Below are positions 1 to 7,023 of a stretch of DNA of 18,191 bases, one piece after another. The notes below the pieces were generated by a model, which worked only from the letters and a program-made list of their open reading frames with translations, did not search any database and had not been told where the DNA came from. Position numbers and translations under genes: made by a program. Source of the DNA: Gammaproteobacteria bacterium (GTDB lineage Bacteria; Pseudomonadota; Gammaproteobacteria; UBA9214); the NCBI GenBank assembly GCA_029864225.1, contig JAOTTU010000022.1:1-18191 (forward strand), in the 5' to 3' direction. Positions within the stretch are counted from its first letter, which is position 1, and the number at the start of each line of letters is the position of its first letter.

Positions 1-1086
1 GGCCTTGACCGCCACGGTACGCAGGGCATCATCACGGAATTCAATTTCACAGCCCTCCATCTCAAACAGCTTCTCATACTGCTTGGTCAGGGCATTCTTG
101 GGCTCGGTCAGGATCTGGACCAGCGCGTCCTCGTCCAGTTCCTCCAGGGTCGCCACCACCGGCAGGCGGCCGACAAATTCAGGGATCAGGCCGTACTTGA
201 TGAGGTCCTCGGGTTCCACGTCGTAGAGGATCTCACCGATCTTGATGTCCTCATCCTTGGTCCTGAGCTCGGCGGCAAAGCCGATGCCGCCCTGTTCGGA
301 ACGGCTGCGAATGATCTTGTCGAGACCGGCGAACGCGCCGCCCACGATAAACAGGATGTTGGAGGTATCCACCTGCAGGAATTCCTGCTGCGGGTGTTTG
401 CGCCCGCCCTGTGGCGGCACCGACGCGACCGTGCCCTCGATCAGCTTCAGCAATGCCTGCTGCACGCCTTCACCGGAGACATCCCGGGTAATCGACGGGT
501 TGTCGGACTTGCGCGAGATCTTGTCAATCTCGTCGATGTAGACGATTCCCGTCTGGGCCTTGTCGACATCGTAATCACATTTCTGCAGGAGTTTCTGGAT
601 GATGTTCTCGACATCCTCACCAACGTAGCCGGCCTCTGTGAGCGTGGTGGCATCGGCGATGGTGAACGGTACATTCAGCAGACGTGCCAGGGTTTCCGCC
701 AGTAGTGTCTTGCCTGAACCGGTCGGCCCGATCAGCAGGATATTACTCTTGGAAAGTTCTACCTCATCCTTCTTGTTCGAGGCATCGAGGCGCTTGTAGT
801 GGTTGTAGACGGCGACCGAAAGGACCTTCTTGGCACGTTCCTGGCCAATCACGTATTCATTCAGGACCTCGTTGATTTGCTGCGGCTTGGGCAGTTTGTC
901 GCCGCCGCCCGAGGATTTTTCCTGCATTTCCTCACGAATGATGTCGTTACACAGTTCGACACACTCGTCACAAACGAAGACAGAGGGTCCGGCAATCAGT
1001 TTGCGTACTTCATGCTGGCTTTTGCCGCAGAAGGAACAGTAGAGCAGCTTGCCGTCGTCACCCTTACCGTCTCTGTCGTTACTCAT
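1..1086 (-). CDS. clpX: ATP-dependent Clp protease ATP-binding subunit ClpX (C-terminus beyond window)
   Basis: ClpX is the AAA+ unfoldase that recognises tagged substrates and feeds them into ClpP in the cytoplasm. The reading frame is open from the ATG at 1086 to the window edge, giving 362 codons; the family is usually about 420 residues, so only the C-terminus is missing. Visible motifs are the N-terminal zinc-binding cysteines C17, C20, C39 and C42, the Walker A GPTGSGKT at about 120-127, the pore-loop GYVG at 153-156 and the Walker B/DEID segment at about 182-188. A G-rich stretch (GGGGG) lies 7 bases before the ATG. It follows clpP after a 141-base gap that may hold a separate promoter. 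Identification is secure from motifs and gene order. Confidence 0.97.
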   Translation of the reverse strand, partial: MSNDRDGKGDDGKLLYCSFCGKSQHEVRKLIAGPSVFVCDECVELCNDIIREEMQEKSSGGGDKLPKPQQINEVLNEYVIGQERAKKVLSVAVYNHYKRLDASNKKDEVELSKSNILLIGPTGSGKTLLAETLARLLNVPFTIADATTLTEAGYVGEDVENIIQKLLQKCDYDVDKAQTGIVYIDEIDKISRKSDNPSITRDVSGEGVQQALLKLIEGTVASVPPQGGRKHPQQEFLQVDTSNILFIVGGAFAGLDKIIRSRSEQGGIGFAAELRTKDEDIKIGEILYDVEPEDLIKYGLIPEFVGRLPVVATLEELDEDALVQILTEPKNALTKQYEKLFEMEGCEIEFRDDALRTVAVKA

Positions 1087-1129
1087 ACTCAAACCCCCAC
1101 GCGTCCCAACAAGGACTTGCCTGATAGTT

Positions 1130-1158
1130 TTTTAACACTATTTGCGATTGCGAATCAA
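1130..1158 (-). promoter_or_regulatory. possible sigma-70 promoter for clpX
   Basis: In the clpP-clpX gap the minus strand reads TTGATT (1158-1153), 17 bases, then TTAAAA (1135-1130). Spacing is ideal but the -10 is a poor match. clpX often has its own promoter in gammaproteobacteria, which makes this reasonable, but it rests on hexamer matching only. Confidence 0.3.
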
Positions 1159-1227
1159 CTCCTTCAATCACACAAATCATTTTTTTATCAAGGGTTAATC
1201 CACCCATACCGGTGATCGGTCCTGGTC

Positions 1228-1872
1228 CTAGACGTTAGTGCTGGCCTCGCGATTGGCCAGTATCTGGTCGATCAGGCCATATTCCCGCGCCTGTTCAGCC
1301 CCCATGAAGTTGTCACGCTCCGTGTCCCCGCCTATGCGTTCCAGCGACTGTCCGGTGTGCTTTGACAGGATCATGTTGAGCTTTTCCCGGATCAGCAGGA
1401 TCTCCCGGGCATGGATATCAATATCTGTCGCCTGGCCCTGGAAGCCGCCCAGAGGCTGGTGGATCATAATGCGCGAGTGCGGAAGGCACACGCGCTTGCC
1501 CTTGCTGCCACCTGCCAGCAACAATGCACCCATGCTGGCGGCCTGTCCGATACACATGGTACTGACATCGGCCTTGATGAACTGCATGGTGTCATAGATC
1601 GCCAGTCCGGCAGTGACCGATCCGCCCGGTGAGTTGATGTACAGGTGGATATCCTTGTCAGGGTTCTCTGATTCAAGGAACAGCAACTGCGCGACCACAA
1701 CATTGGCCATGTAATCCTCGACCGGTCCGACGACGAACACTACGCGCTCCTTTAACAGACGCGAATAGATGTCATAGGAACGTTCGCCGCGCGCTGTCTG
1801 CTCGACAACGATCGGGATGAGGTTCAGGGCCCTGGTATCTGCTGCACTGTTCATTAGATTGCTATCGGTCAT
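1228..1872 (-). CDS. clpP: ATP-dependent Clp protease proteolytic subunit ClpP
   Basis: ClpP is the tetradecameric serine peptidase that degrades proteins unfolded by ClpX or ClpA in the cytoplasm. The product has 214 residues, close to the E. coli length. The catalytic triad can be placed at S113 (in GQAASMGA), H138 (in MIHQPLGG) and D187 (in TERDNF). The spacings of 25 and 49 residues equal those of E. coli ClpP (S111, H136, D185 of the precursor). The first 15-16 residues may be a processed propeptide, as in E. coli. The start lies 6 bases after the tig stop, so it is very probably co-transcribed with tig, and clpX follows. Nothing unusual is seen. Confidence 0.98.
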   Translation of the reverse strand: MTDSNLMNSAADTRALNLIPIVVEQTARGERSYDIYSRLLKERVVFVVGPVEDYMANVVVAQLLFLESENPDKDIHLYINSPGGSVTAGLAIYDTMQFIKADVSTMCIGQAASMGALLLAGGSKGKRVCLPHSRIMIHQPLGGFQGQATDIDIHAREILLIREKLNMILSKHTGQSLERIGGDTERDNFMGAEQAREYGLIDQILANREASTNV

Positions 1873-1878
1873 CGAAAC

Positions 1879-3168
1879 CTATCCTTTAGATTGCTTGGCT
1901 GCATCAACCAGTTCGTCAAATGAGGCCTGTTTCTCTTTCACCTTGAGGCCACCGTTCTCAATCAGCCAGTCAACGACCTGCTCCTCGAGTACCGCGGACT
2001 GGATACCGGCCAGCATTTTCTGGTTTCCATAGTACCACTGGATGACCTCTTCGGGCTTTTCATAGGAGGCCGCGATCGTTTCGACAGCCTCGCGTACCCG
2101 GTCGGGGTCAACCTGAATCTGGTTCTGCTTGACGATCTCGCTGATCAACACGCCCAGCTTGACGCGACGTTCGGCCGTCTTTTGCAGTGCGTCCGGATCC
2201 AGGCCCTGGTATTCCTGCTGGGCCCTGAGCTGCACGATCTCGTTCTCGACCAGGCTGTGCGGCACCTCAATCGGGTTTTTCTCCAGCAGCCCGGAAAAGA
2301 TCTGATCCTTGAGGTTCCCCTTGAGCAGTTGCTTCAGTTCGCGCTGCATGTTGTTGGTGACTTCCTCGCGCAGCCCCTCCATGCCCCTGTCGGCCACGCC
2401 GAATGCGCGCGCAAAGTCAGCGTCCAGCTCCGGCAGCACCATTTCCGAGACAGCGTGCACCTTGATACTGAATTCCGCGTCCTTGCCAGCGACCTCTGCA
2501 GACGGATAGTCATCCGGGAAGGTGACTAGCAGCGTTTTCTCAGCGCCGTTACTGAGGCCAACCAGCTGCTCCTCGAAACCCGGGATCATGCTGTTCGAAC
2601 CCAGCACTACCGGCATCTTCTCGCCCTTGTTGCCGGTAAAGGACTCGCCATCCACCGTGCCCTCGAAGTCGATCACCACCTGGTCATCCAGTTGTGCATC
2701 CCGGTCCACCTCGCTCCAGGTGGCGCGTTGCTTGCGCAGCTTGTCGAGCATCGCATTGACGTCCGCGTCTGCGACCTCCACAACGGGCCGGGTGATCGCG
2801 ATGTTGTCATCGATGGGGCCGGCCAGTTCCGGAAACACCTCGAAGGTCGCCACGAACTCCAGGGATTGACCCGGTTGAGATTCATTCGGCTCGATCTTCG
2901 GTTCGCTAACCGGGCGCAGGTTCTCCTGGGTGAGCGCCTCCTGCAGGGTGGAATGGATGACCTGGTTCATCACCTCCAGGCGCACCTGCTTGCCGAACTT
3001 CTTTTCAACCACATTAAGCGGTACCTTGCCAGGACGGAAGCCGTCCAGCCGCACCGACCTTGACATCGACTGAAGCCGGGAACCAACTTCCTGATCGATA
3101 CGCTCGGCGGGCACCTGGACCGTCATACGACGTTCGAGCCCCCCCGCGTTTTCTACCGAAACTTGCAT
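1879..3168 (-). CDS. tig: trigger factor (ribosome-associated chaperone and prolyl isomerase)
   Basis: Trigger factor binds the ribosome near the peptide exit tunnel and shields nascent chains. The protein has 429 residues, the usual length. The N-terminal ribosome-binding domain contains the signature GFRPGKVP at about 43-50. A central FKBP-type isomerase domain covers roughly residues 155-245, including the segments VVIDFEGTVDGESF and MIPGFEEQLVGL. The rest is the helical C-terminal chaperone domain. The start is supported by GAGGTG seven bases upstream of the ATG. It heads the tig-clpP-clpX operon and lies about 90 bases downstream of tRNA-Leu, separated from it by an intrinsic terminator. 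No convincing promoter of its own fits in the remaining 58 bases, so partial read-through from the tRNA unit is possible. Confidence 0.98.
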   Translation of the reverse strand: MQVSVENAGGLERRMTVQVPAERIDQEVGSRLQSMSRSVRLDGFRPGKVPLNVVEKKFGKQVRLEVMNQVIHSTLQEALTQENLRPVSEPKIEPNESQPGQSLEFVATFEVFPELAGPIDDNIAITRPVVEVADADVNAMLDKLRKQRATWSEVDRDAQLDDQVVIDFEGTVDGESFTGNKGEKMPVVLGSNSMIPGFEEQLVGLSNGAEKTLLVTFPDDYPSAEVAGKDAEFSIKVHAVSEMVLPELDADFARAFGVADRGMEGLREEVTNNMQRELKQLLKGNLKDQIFSGLLEKNPIEVPHSLVENEIVQLRAQQEYQGLDPDALQKTAERRVKLGVLISEIVKQNQIQVDPDRVREAVETIAASYEKPEEVIQWYYGNQKMLAGIQSAVLEEQVVDWLIENGGLKVKEKQASFDELVDAAKQSKG

Positions 3169-3226
3169 GTATTCACCTCGTTTTTGCTGGCTACTCTTCC
3201 TGCCCGGCGCTACACCTGCCCCTTTG

Positions 3227-3249
3227 AAAAATAACAGCCTGCGCTGTTA
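3227..3249 (-). terminator. intrinsic terminator after tRNA-Leu
   Basis: On the minus strand a perfect 7-bp stem TAACAGC/GCTGTTA with the loop GCAG is followed at once by five T residues (3231-3227). It starts 9 bases after the CCA end of tRNA-Leu and precedes tig, so it most likely ends the tRNA transcript. Confidence 0.8.
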
Positions 3250-3258
3250 CCGGGAAAC

Positions 3259-3344
<86 letters not shown>

Positions 3345-3394
3345 TTATACCGCCCTGCCAGCGCCAGGAATGACCCCACATCTTCCATGTTATC

Positions 3395-3421
3395 TTTATA
3401 ATTATAACGGCTTATCGTCAG
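3395..3421 (-). promoter_or_regulatory. possible promoter for tRNA-Leu
   Basis: Within the 207-base gap between tRNA-Lys and tRNA-Leu an AT-rich minus-strand run contains overlapping -10-like hexamers TATAAT (3406-3401) and TATAAA (3400-3395). A weak -35-like CTGACG (3421-3416) lies 15 bases from the second. It would start transcription about 45 bases before the tRNA. Spacing is short and the -35 is poor, so this is tentative. I see nothing else definable in the gap. Confidence 0.3.
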
Positions 3422-3550
3422 CCTCCGCATCTCTCGGATGCTGGGCCACCCGCGCCTGGACTTTCCAGGAGGCAGGATGGATCAGGACTCACCGTGGAAT
3501 CGCTGCTTCGGGATAAAAAACGCACGCGCAGGACGCAGGCAATGTCTATT

Positions 3551-3626
3551 TGGTGGGCCGTGAAGGAATCGAACCTTCAACCAATGGATTAAGAGTCCAC
3601 TGCTCTGCCAATTGAGCTAACGGCCC
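3551..3626 (-). tRNA. tRNA-Lys(CUU)
   Basis: A 76-nt cloverleaf with the acceptor stem GGGCCGT/ACGGCCC, the D-arm GCTC..GAGC, the anticodon stem GTGGA/TCCAT and the T-loop TTCGATT, with CCA encoded. The anticodon loop CTCTTAA gives the anticodon CUU, which reads AAG. The first anticodon-stem pair is G-U. Confidence 0.96.
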
Positions 3627-3708
3627 GGGAGGGCGGTATTGGACCACAGAGGCGATAGCGGTTCAAGCCAGACTCGGGTCCGGGGTCGTCAGTAAAAGAC
3701 TGAATAAA

Positions 3709-3784
3709 TGGGGTGGACGATGGGACTCGAACCCACGACGACTGGAATCACAATCCAGGGCTCTACCAACTGAGCTACGCCCAC
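3709..3784 (-). tRNA. tRNA-His(GUG)
   Basis: A cloverleaf with the acceptor stem GTGGGCG/CGTCCAC, the anticodon stem CTGGA/TCCAG and the loop TTGTGAT, giving the anticodon GUG. CCA is encoded. The base before position 1 (3785) is G on the minus strand, supplying the genome-encoded G-1 that bacterial tRNA-His needs, opposite C73. Confidence 0.97.
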
Positions 3785-3825
3785 CATAAAATACCAAATC
3801 TACAACAACTCCTGATTCAACAAAA

Positions 3826-4285
3826 TGGCGCGCCCGGCAGGACTCGAACCTGCGACCCTCGGCTTAGCTTACCAACTACGTCTTTCAACGCCCCCTCAGG
3901 GTTTGTGGTCTGGACTATCTCTTCACCATCTCAGGTGTCGCACGTATAGTCTCTACGGAACCCATCGATAATCAGCAGCCATTCTTGCGTTTCTTGCCTG
4001 ATTATTCTTGGGTGTTTTTACCCTCAGAGTGATCGGGCTGAGCCTTCAAAACACCCAGGTCTCCCTTCTCATTGGTGCGGTGCACAGCTTGAATGGTATA
4101 CACCGACCTTTGGATGGGTCAACCAACGGTTTCCTCGGGATTGCCATCAGCACTAACTGTTAAGGTTTCCCCGATACAGTGCGATCCACTTTATGAGTTC
4201 TGTTTCCTCATAAAGGCTCCTATGTGCACATCAGCCATGATGTGCGCTTAAAGGCCGATGCTCTATCCAGCTGAGCTACGGGCGC
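3826..4285 (-). tRNA. tRNA-Arg(UCU), interrupted by a group I intron
   Basis: The 5' exon is 4285-4251 (35 nt) and the 3' exon is 3867-3826 (42 nt); joined they give a standard 77-nt tRNA. The acceptor stem GCGCCCG pairs with CGGGCGC, the discriminator is G and CCA is encoded. The D-arm is GCTC..GAGC, the anticodon stem TCGGC/GCCGA closes the loop CTTCTAA, and the T-arm contains TTCGAGT. The rebuilt anticodon is UCU, which reads AGA/AGG. The interruption lies between anticodon bases 34 and 35, so no functional tRNA can form without splicing. The junction is fixed because only this choice restores a 7-base anticodon loop, puts U at the 5' splice site and G at the end of the intron. Confidence 0.93.
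3868..4250 (-). ncRNA. group I self-splicing intron in tRNA-Arg, probably subgroup IC3
   Basis: 383 nt read on the minus strand. P1: the exon end C32 U33 U34 pairs with the guide GAG (4219-4217), with the required U-G pair at the splice site. The adjacent UAG (4222-4220) pairs with the first 3' exon bases CUA (P10). P2: CTTTATGAG/CTCATAAAG (4215-4207, 4197-4189). P3: TCGCAC (4184-4179) with GTGCGA (3943-3938). P4: TCGGG (4174-4170) with CCCGA (4139-4135), with GGGGAAACC and GGCAATCC resembling cyanobacterial tRNA-Leu introns. P7: GACTA (3951-3947) with TAGTC (3917-3913). P8: CACC/GGTG. P9: CGTT/GACG capped by GAAA. The intron ends in G (3868). No endonuclease ORF is visible. Subgroup assignment is by resemblance from memory. 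Confidence 0.92.
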
Positions 4286-4287
4286 AT

Positions 4288-4306
4288 TTCTTCAGCCTCT
4301 GAAGAA
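4288..4306 (-). repeat. perfect inverted repeat between tRNA-Pro and tRNA-Arg
   Basis: TTCTTCAG and CTGAAGAA form a perfect 8-bp stem with a 3-base loop, two bases before the 5' end of tRNA-Arg. There is no T tract directly after it on the minus strand, so it is more likely a processing hairpin or spacer structure in the tRNA precursor than a terminator. Confidence 0.6.
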
Positions 4307-4323
4307 CTGAAAAATCGTTATCC

Positions 4324-4400
4324 TGGTCGGGGTAGAGGGATTCGAACCCCCGACATCCAGCTCCCAAAGCTGGCGCGCTACCAGACTGCGCTATACCCCG
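4324..4400 (-). tRNA. tRNA-Pro(UGG)
   Basis: A 77-nt cloverleaf with the acceptor stem CGGGGTA/TACCCCG, the anticodon stem CCAGC/GCTGG and the loop TTTGGGA, giving the anticodon UGG. The T-loop TTCGAAT and an encoded CCA are present. It is the first gene of the minus-strand tRNA cluster. Confidence 0.97.
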
Positions 4401-4459
4401 TTATCTCTGTGTTAACACGCGGTGATACTTAAGCCGCAGGGTCCACACTGAGCCACGCG

Positions 4460-4489
4460 ATAATACGTGCTAGCCCTGTCAACGGTCAA
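4460..4489 (-). promoter_or_regulatory. sigma-70 promoter of the tRNA cluster
   Basis: The minus strand reads TTGACC (4489-4484), 18 bases, then TATTAT (4465-4460), followed by a GC-rich discriminator beginning CGCG. The discriminator is typical of stable-RNA promoters under stringent control. A second perfect -35, TTGACA (4482-4477), overlaps it but is only 11 bases from the -10. Predicted initiation is about 50 bases upstream of tRNA-Pro. Confidence 0.6.
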
Positions 4490-4618
4490 ATGGCACCGGG
4501 CCGGCGGCCCGCAGGTGCGTACCTGTCAATGCGCCCGGATTCGCCGCCAAGTTGTGCCGTATCATGGTGCCATGCGAGAATGCCGAGCTGGCAAATCACC
4601 GGGCACCTAACGCAACCC

Positions 4619-5473
4619 ATGACCGCAAAACTGATCGATGGCAAGGCCATCGCTGCCGAAGTCATGCAGTCCGTGAAAAATAGAATCGAGGACCGCCTCA
4701 GGAGCAACCTGCGCCCACCCGGTCTTGCGGTCATCCTGGTCGGGCAGGACCCGGCCTCCGTGATTTACGTGCGTAACAAGCGGCTCGCCTGTGACGAGGT
4801 CGGCCTGCTATCACGCTCCTATGACCTGCCTGCCGACACCAGCGAACAGGCGCTGCTCGCTCTACTCGAAGACCTGAACAACGACAGTGAAATCGACGGC
4901 ATCCTGGTCCAGTTCCCTTTGCCCGGACAGATCGATGCCGACAAGGTGACCGAGGCTATCCTGCCGGACAAGGATATCGACGGCTTTCACCCCTACAACA
5001 TCGGGCGCCTCGCCCTGCGTCGCCCCCTGCTTCGCTCCTGTACGCCGCGCGGCGTCATCACCCTGCTGGAATACACCGGCGAACCGTTCTATGGTCGTGA
5101 GGCCGTGATTGTCGGCGCCTCGAATATCGTCGGCCGCCCGATGTCACTGGAGTTGCTGCTGGCGGGGTGCACGGTGACCATCTGTCACCGCTTTACCCGC
5201 AACCTCGAGACACACGTGGGCAACGCGGATATCCTGGTCGTGGCCGTCGGCAAACCCGGCCTGGTGCCCGGTGAGTGGATCAAGCCCGGTGCCACCGTCA
5301 TCGATATCGGCATTAACCGGCTGGAGGACGGCAGCCTGACCGGGGATATCGGTTTCGATGCTGGGCGGGAGCGTGCCGCCTGGATCACCCCGGTCCCGGG
5401 AGGGGTCGGACCGATGACGGTCGCGACCCTGCTGGAAAACACCTTGTTCGCAGCCGAACAGCTGCACGCATAG
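4619..5473 (+). CDS. folD: bifunctional methylenetetrahydrofolate dehydrogenase / methenyltetrahydrofolate cyclohydrolase FolD
   Basis: FolD interconverts 5,10-methylene-, methenyl- and 10-formyl-tetrahydrofolate in the cytoplasm, supplying one-carbon units for purines and formyl-methionine. The product is 284 residues; E. coli FolD is 288. Y50 and K54 in the segment IYVRNKRLAC match the catalytic Tyr and Lys positions of E. coli. The NADP-binding motif GASNIVGRP and the C-terminal signature PGGVGPMTV are present. The frame stays open back to 4490, but MTAKLIDG at 4619 aligns with the family start and the extension has no family-like sequence. No clear Shine-Dalgarno precedes this ATG. It is divergent from the tRNA cluster and converges on cysS, whose stop lies one base away. 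Confidence 0.97.
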   Translation: MTAKLIDGKAIAAEVMQSVKNRIEDRLRSNLRPPGLAVILVGQDPASVIYVRNKRLACDEVGLLSRSYDLPADTSEQALLALLEDLNNDSEIDGILVQFPLPGQIDADKVTEAILPDKDIDGFHPYNIGRLALRRPLLRSCTPRGVITLLEYTGEPFYGREAVIVGASNIVGRPMSLELLLAGCTVTICHRFTRNLETHVGNADILVVAVGKPGLVPGEWIKPGATVIDIGINRLEDGSLTGDIGFDAGRERAAWITPVPGGVGPMTVATLLENTLFAAEQLHA

Positions 5474-5474
5474 C

Positions 5475-6881
5475 TTATTTGCGGCGCCAGCGGGTCCCGG
5501 AGGCGCCGTCCTCCAGCAGGATGCCGAGTACGTCGAGTTCGTCGCGGATGCGGTCGGCCTCGGCCCAGTCCTGTTCCGCCCTGGCCTTCAGCCGCCGTGC
5601 GATCAGCTCATCAATCGCCGCAGCTGACAGGCCTGCTTCCGCATCGGCTCCGCTAGCGGCCACCTCTCGCAGGAAGGCCTCCGGCTCACTCTGCAGCAGG
5701 CCGAGCACCCCGCCAAGGTGGCGCAGCAGGCCGCCAAGCCGCTGCGCCTCTTCCCTGGCGCTGTCCTTGTGCCGGTTTATCTCCCTGGCGATCTCGAATA
5801 GTACTGCGATCGCCTCGGGGGTGTTGAAATCATCACTCATCGCCGCATGGAAGGCGTCCGTGTAGCTGTGCTCGTCCGGATTCACCGCCCCGACCGACAG
5901 CCCTCTGAGGGCCGTGTAGAACCGTGTCAGTGCAGCCCTGCTGTTATCGAGGTTTTCCTGGGAATAGTTCAGCGGGCTGCGGTAATGGCTGGCCAGGATA
6001 AAATAGCGCACCTCTTCGGCACGGTAGCGCTGCAGGATTTCCCTGACAGTGAAGAAATTGCCCAGAGACTTGGACATCTTTTCTTCGTCCACCTTGACGA
6101 AGCCGTTGTGCATCCAGTAGTTGACAAAATGCTCACCGGTCGCAGCCTCGGACTGTGCGATTTCATTTTCGTGATGGGGAAACTTCAGGTCCATGCCGCC
6201 ACCGTGTATATCGAAGTGCGCACCCAGACAGCGGGTGGACATGGCAGAGCACTCGATATGCCAGCCGGGCCGGCCATCCCCCCAGGGCGACTTCCAGCTG
6301 GGCTCCCCGGGCTTGGCGGCCTTCCAGAGCACAAAATCCAGCGGGTCCTGCTTTGCCTCATCGACGGCGACACGCGCGCCTGCACGCAGGTCCTCCATTT
6401 TCTTCCCCGACAGCTGGCCGTAGTTTTCGAAGCGGCTGACATCATAGTAGACGTCGCCATTGTCGCCCTGATAGGCATAGCCCTTTTCCAACAGGACAGC
6501 GATCATCGCACTGATGGCGTCCATCGAGGTGGTCGCGCGCGGTTCCTGGTCTGGCTCCAGCACACCCAGTGCTGCAGCATCCTCATGCATGATGGCGGTA
6601 AAGCGTGCGGTCAGGTCCTGTATGTCCTCCTGGTTCTCGTTGGCACGCTGGATGATCTTGTCATCGACATCGGTGATATTACGCACGTAGGTCACCTCAT
6701 ACCCGAGCTGCCGCAGGTACCGGGTCACTATATCGAAGACCACCATGACCCGGGCATGACCGAGGTGGCAGTAGTCATAGATCGTCATACCGCAGACATA
6801 CATCCGCACCTTGCCTGCCTCGATGGGGACAAAGATTTCCTTGTTGCGAGTCAGGCTGTTATAGATGGTGATGGCTTGCAT
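5475..6881 (-). CDS. cysS: cysteinyl-tRNA synthetase
   Basis: This class I aminoacyl-tRNA synthetase charges tRNA-Cys. The protein has 468 residues, near the E. coli length of 461. The ATP-binding HIGH-type motif is HLGH at 39-42 and KMSKS is at 268-272. The zinc ligands are visible at C30, C211, H236 and E240, each two positions beyond the E. coli residues C28, C209, H234 and E238, which strongly supports this start. A helical anticodon-binding region ends in the basic tail GTRWRRK. The gene is transcribed divergently from ppiB across a 142-base gap and its stop is one base from that of folD, with no terminator between them. Confidence 0.98.
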   Translation of the reverse strand: MQAITIYNSLTRNKEIFVPIEAGKVRMYVCGMTIYDYCHLGHARVMVVFDIVTRYLRQLGYEVTYVRNITDVDDKIIQRANENQEDIQDLTARFTAIMHEDAAALGVLEPDQEPRATTSMDAISAMIAVLLEKGYAYQGDNGDVYYDVSRFENYGQLSGKKMEDLRAGARVAVDEAKQDPLDFVLWKAAKPGEPSWKSPWGDGRPGWHIECSAMSTRCLGAHFDIHGGGMDLKFPHHENEIAQSEAATGEHFVNYWMHNGFVKVDEEKMSKSLGNFFTVREILQRYRAEEVRYFILASHYRSPLNYSQENLDNSRAALTRFYTALRGLSVGAVNPDEHSYTDAFHAAMSDDFNTPEAIAVLFEIAREINRHKDSAREEAQRLGGLLRHLGGVLGLLQSEPEAFLREVAASGADAEAGLSAAAIDELIARRLKARAEQDWAEADRIRDELDVLGILLEDGASGTRWRRK

Positions 6882-6963
6882 TGTCTTGGTCCGTTACAGC
6901 TCGGGCGCGCCGATGGCGGCGGTCATGGTAACGGAAAGCACGCCAGGAAACACCCCTGCGGAC

Positions 6964-6991
6964 TTGTAACTCGGTCAAAAGCTTATATTAT
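6964..6991 (+). promoter_or_regulatory. probable promoter of ppiB-lpxH
   Basis: TTGTAA (6964-6969), 16 bases, then TATTAT (6986-6991), about 32 bases before the ppiB start codon. It lies in the 142-base divergent gap with cysS. No comparably good cysS promoter was found on the other strand. Confidence 0.5.
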
Positions 6992-7023
6992 TGGCAGCCG
7001 GCGGACATCAACCGGAGTAGCAA

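Noticed and set aside
3713..3949. A 78-codon plus-strand reading frame across the tRNA-His and tRNA-Arg region
   Set aside because: It lies antisense to tRNA-His, the 3' exon of tRNA-Arg and the intron; the peptide is simply the translation of tRNA sequence and has no supporting start signal.
3868..4250. tRNA-Arg region as a pseudogene or a mobile-element insertion with an endonuclease
   Set aside because: Both exons are intact, the junction restores a perfect tRNA, the core intron helices are complete, and no long ORF exists on either strand inside the intron.
4490..4618. Longer FolD starting at 4490
   Set aside because: The extra 43 residues are not family-like and overlap the divergent tRNA promoter; MTAKLIDG at 4619 matches the family N-terminus and puts Y50 and K54 at the E. 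coli positions.
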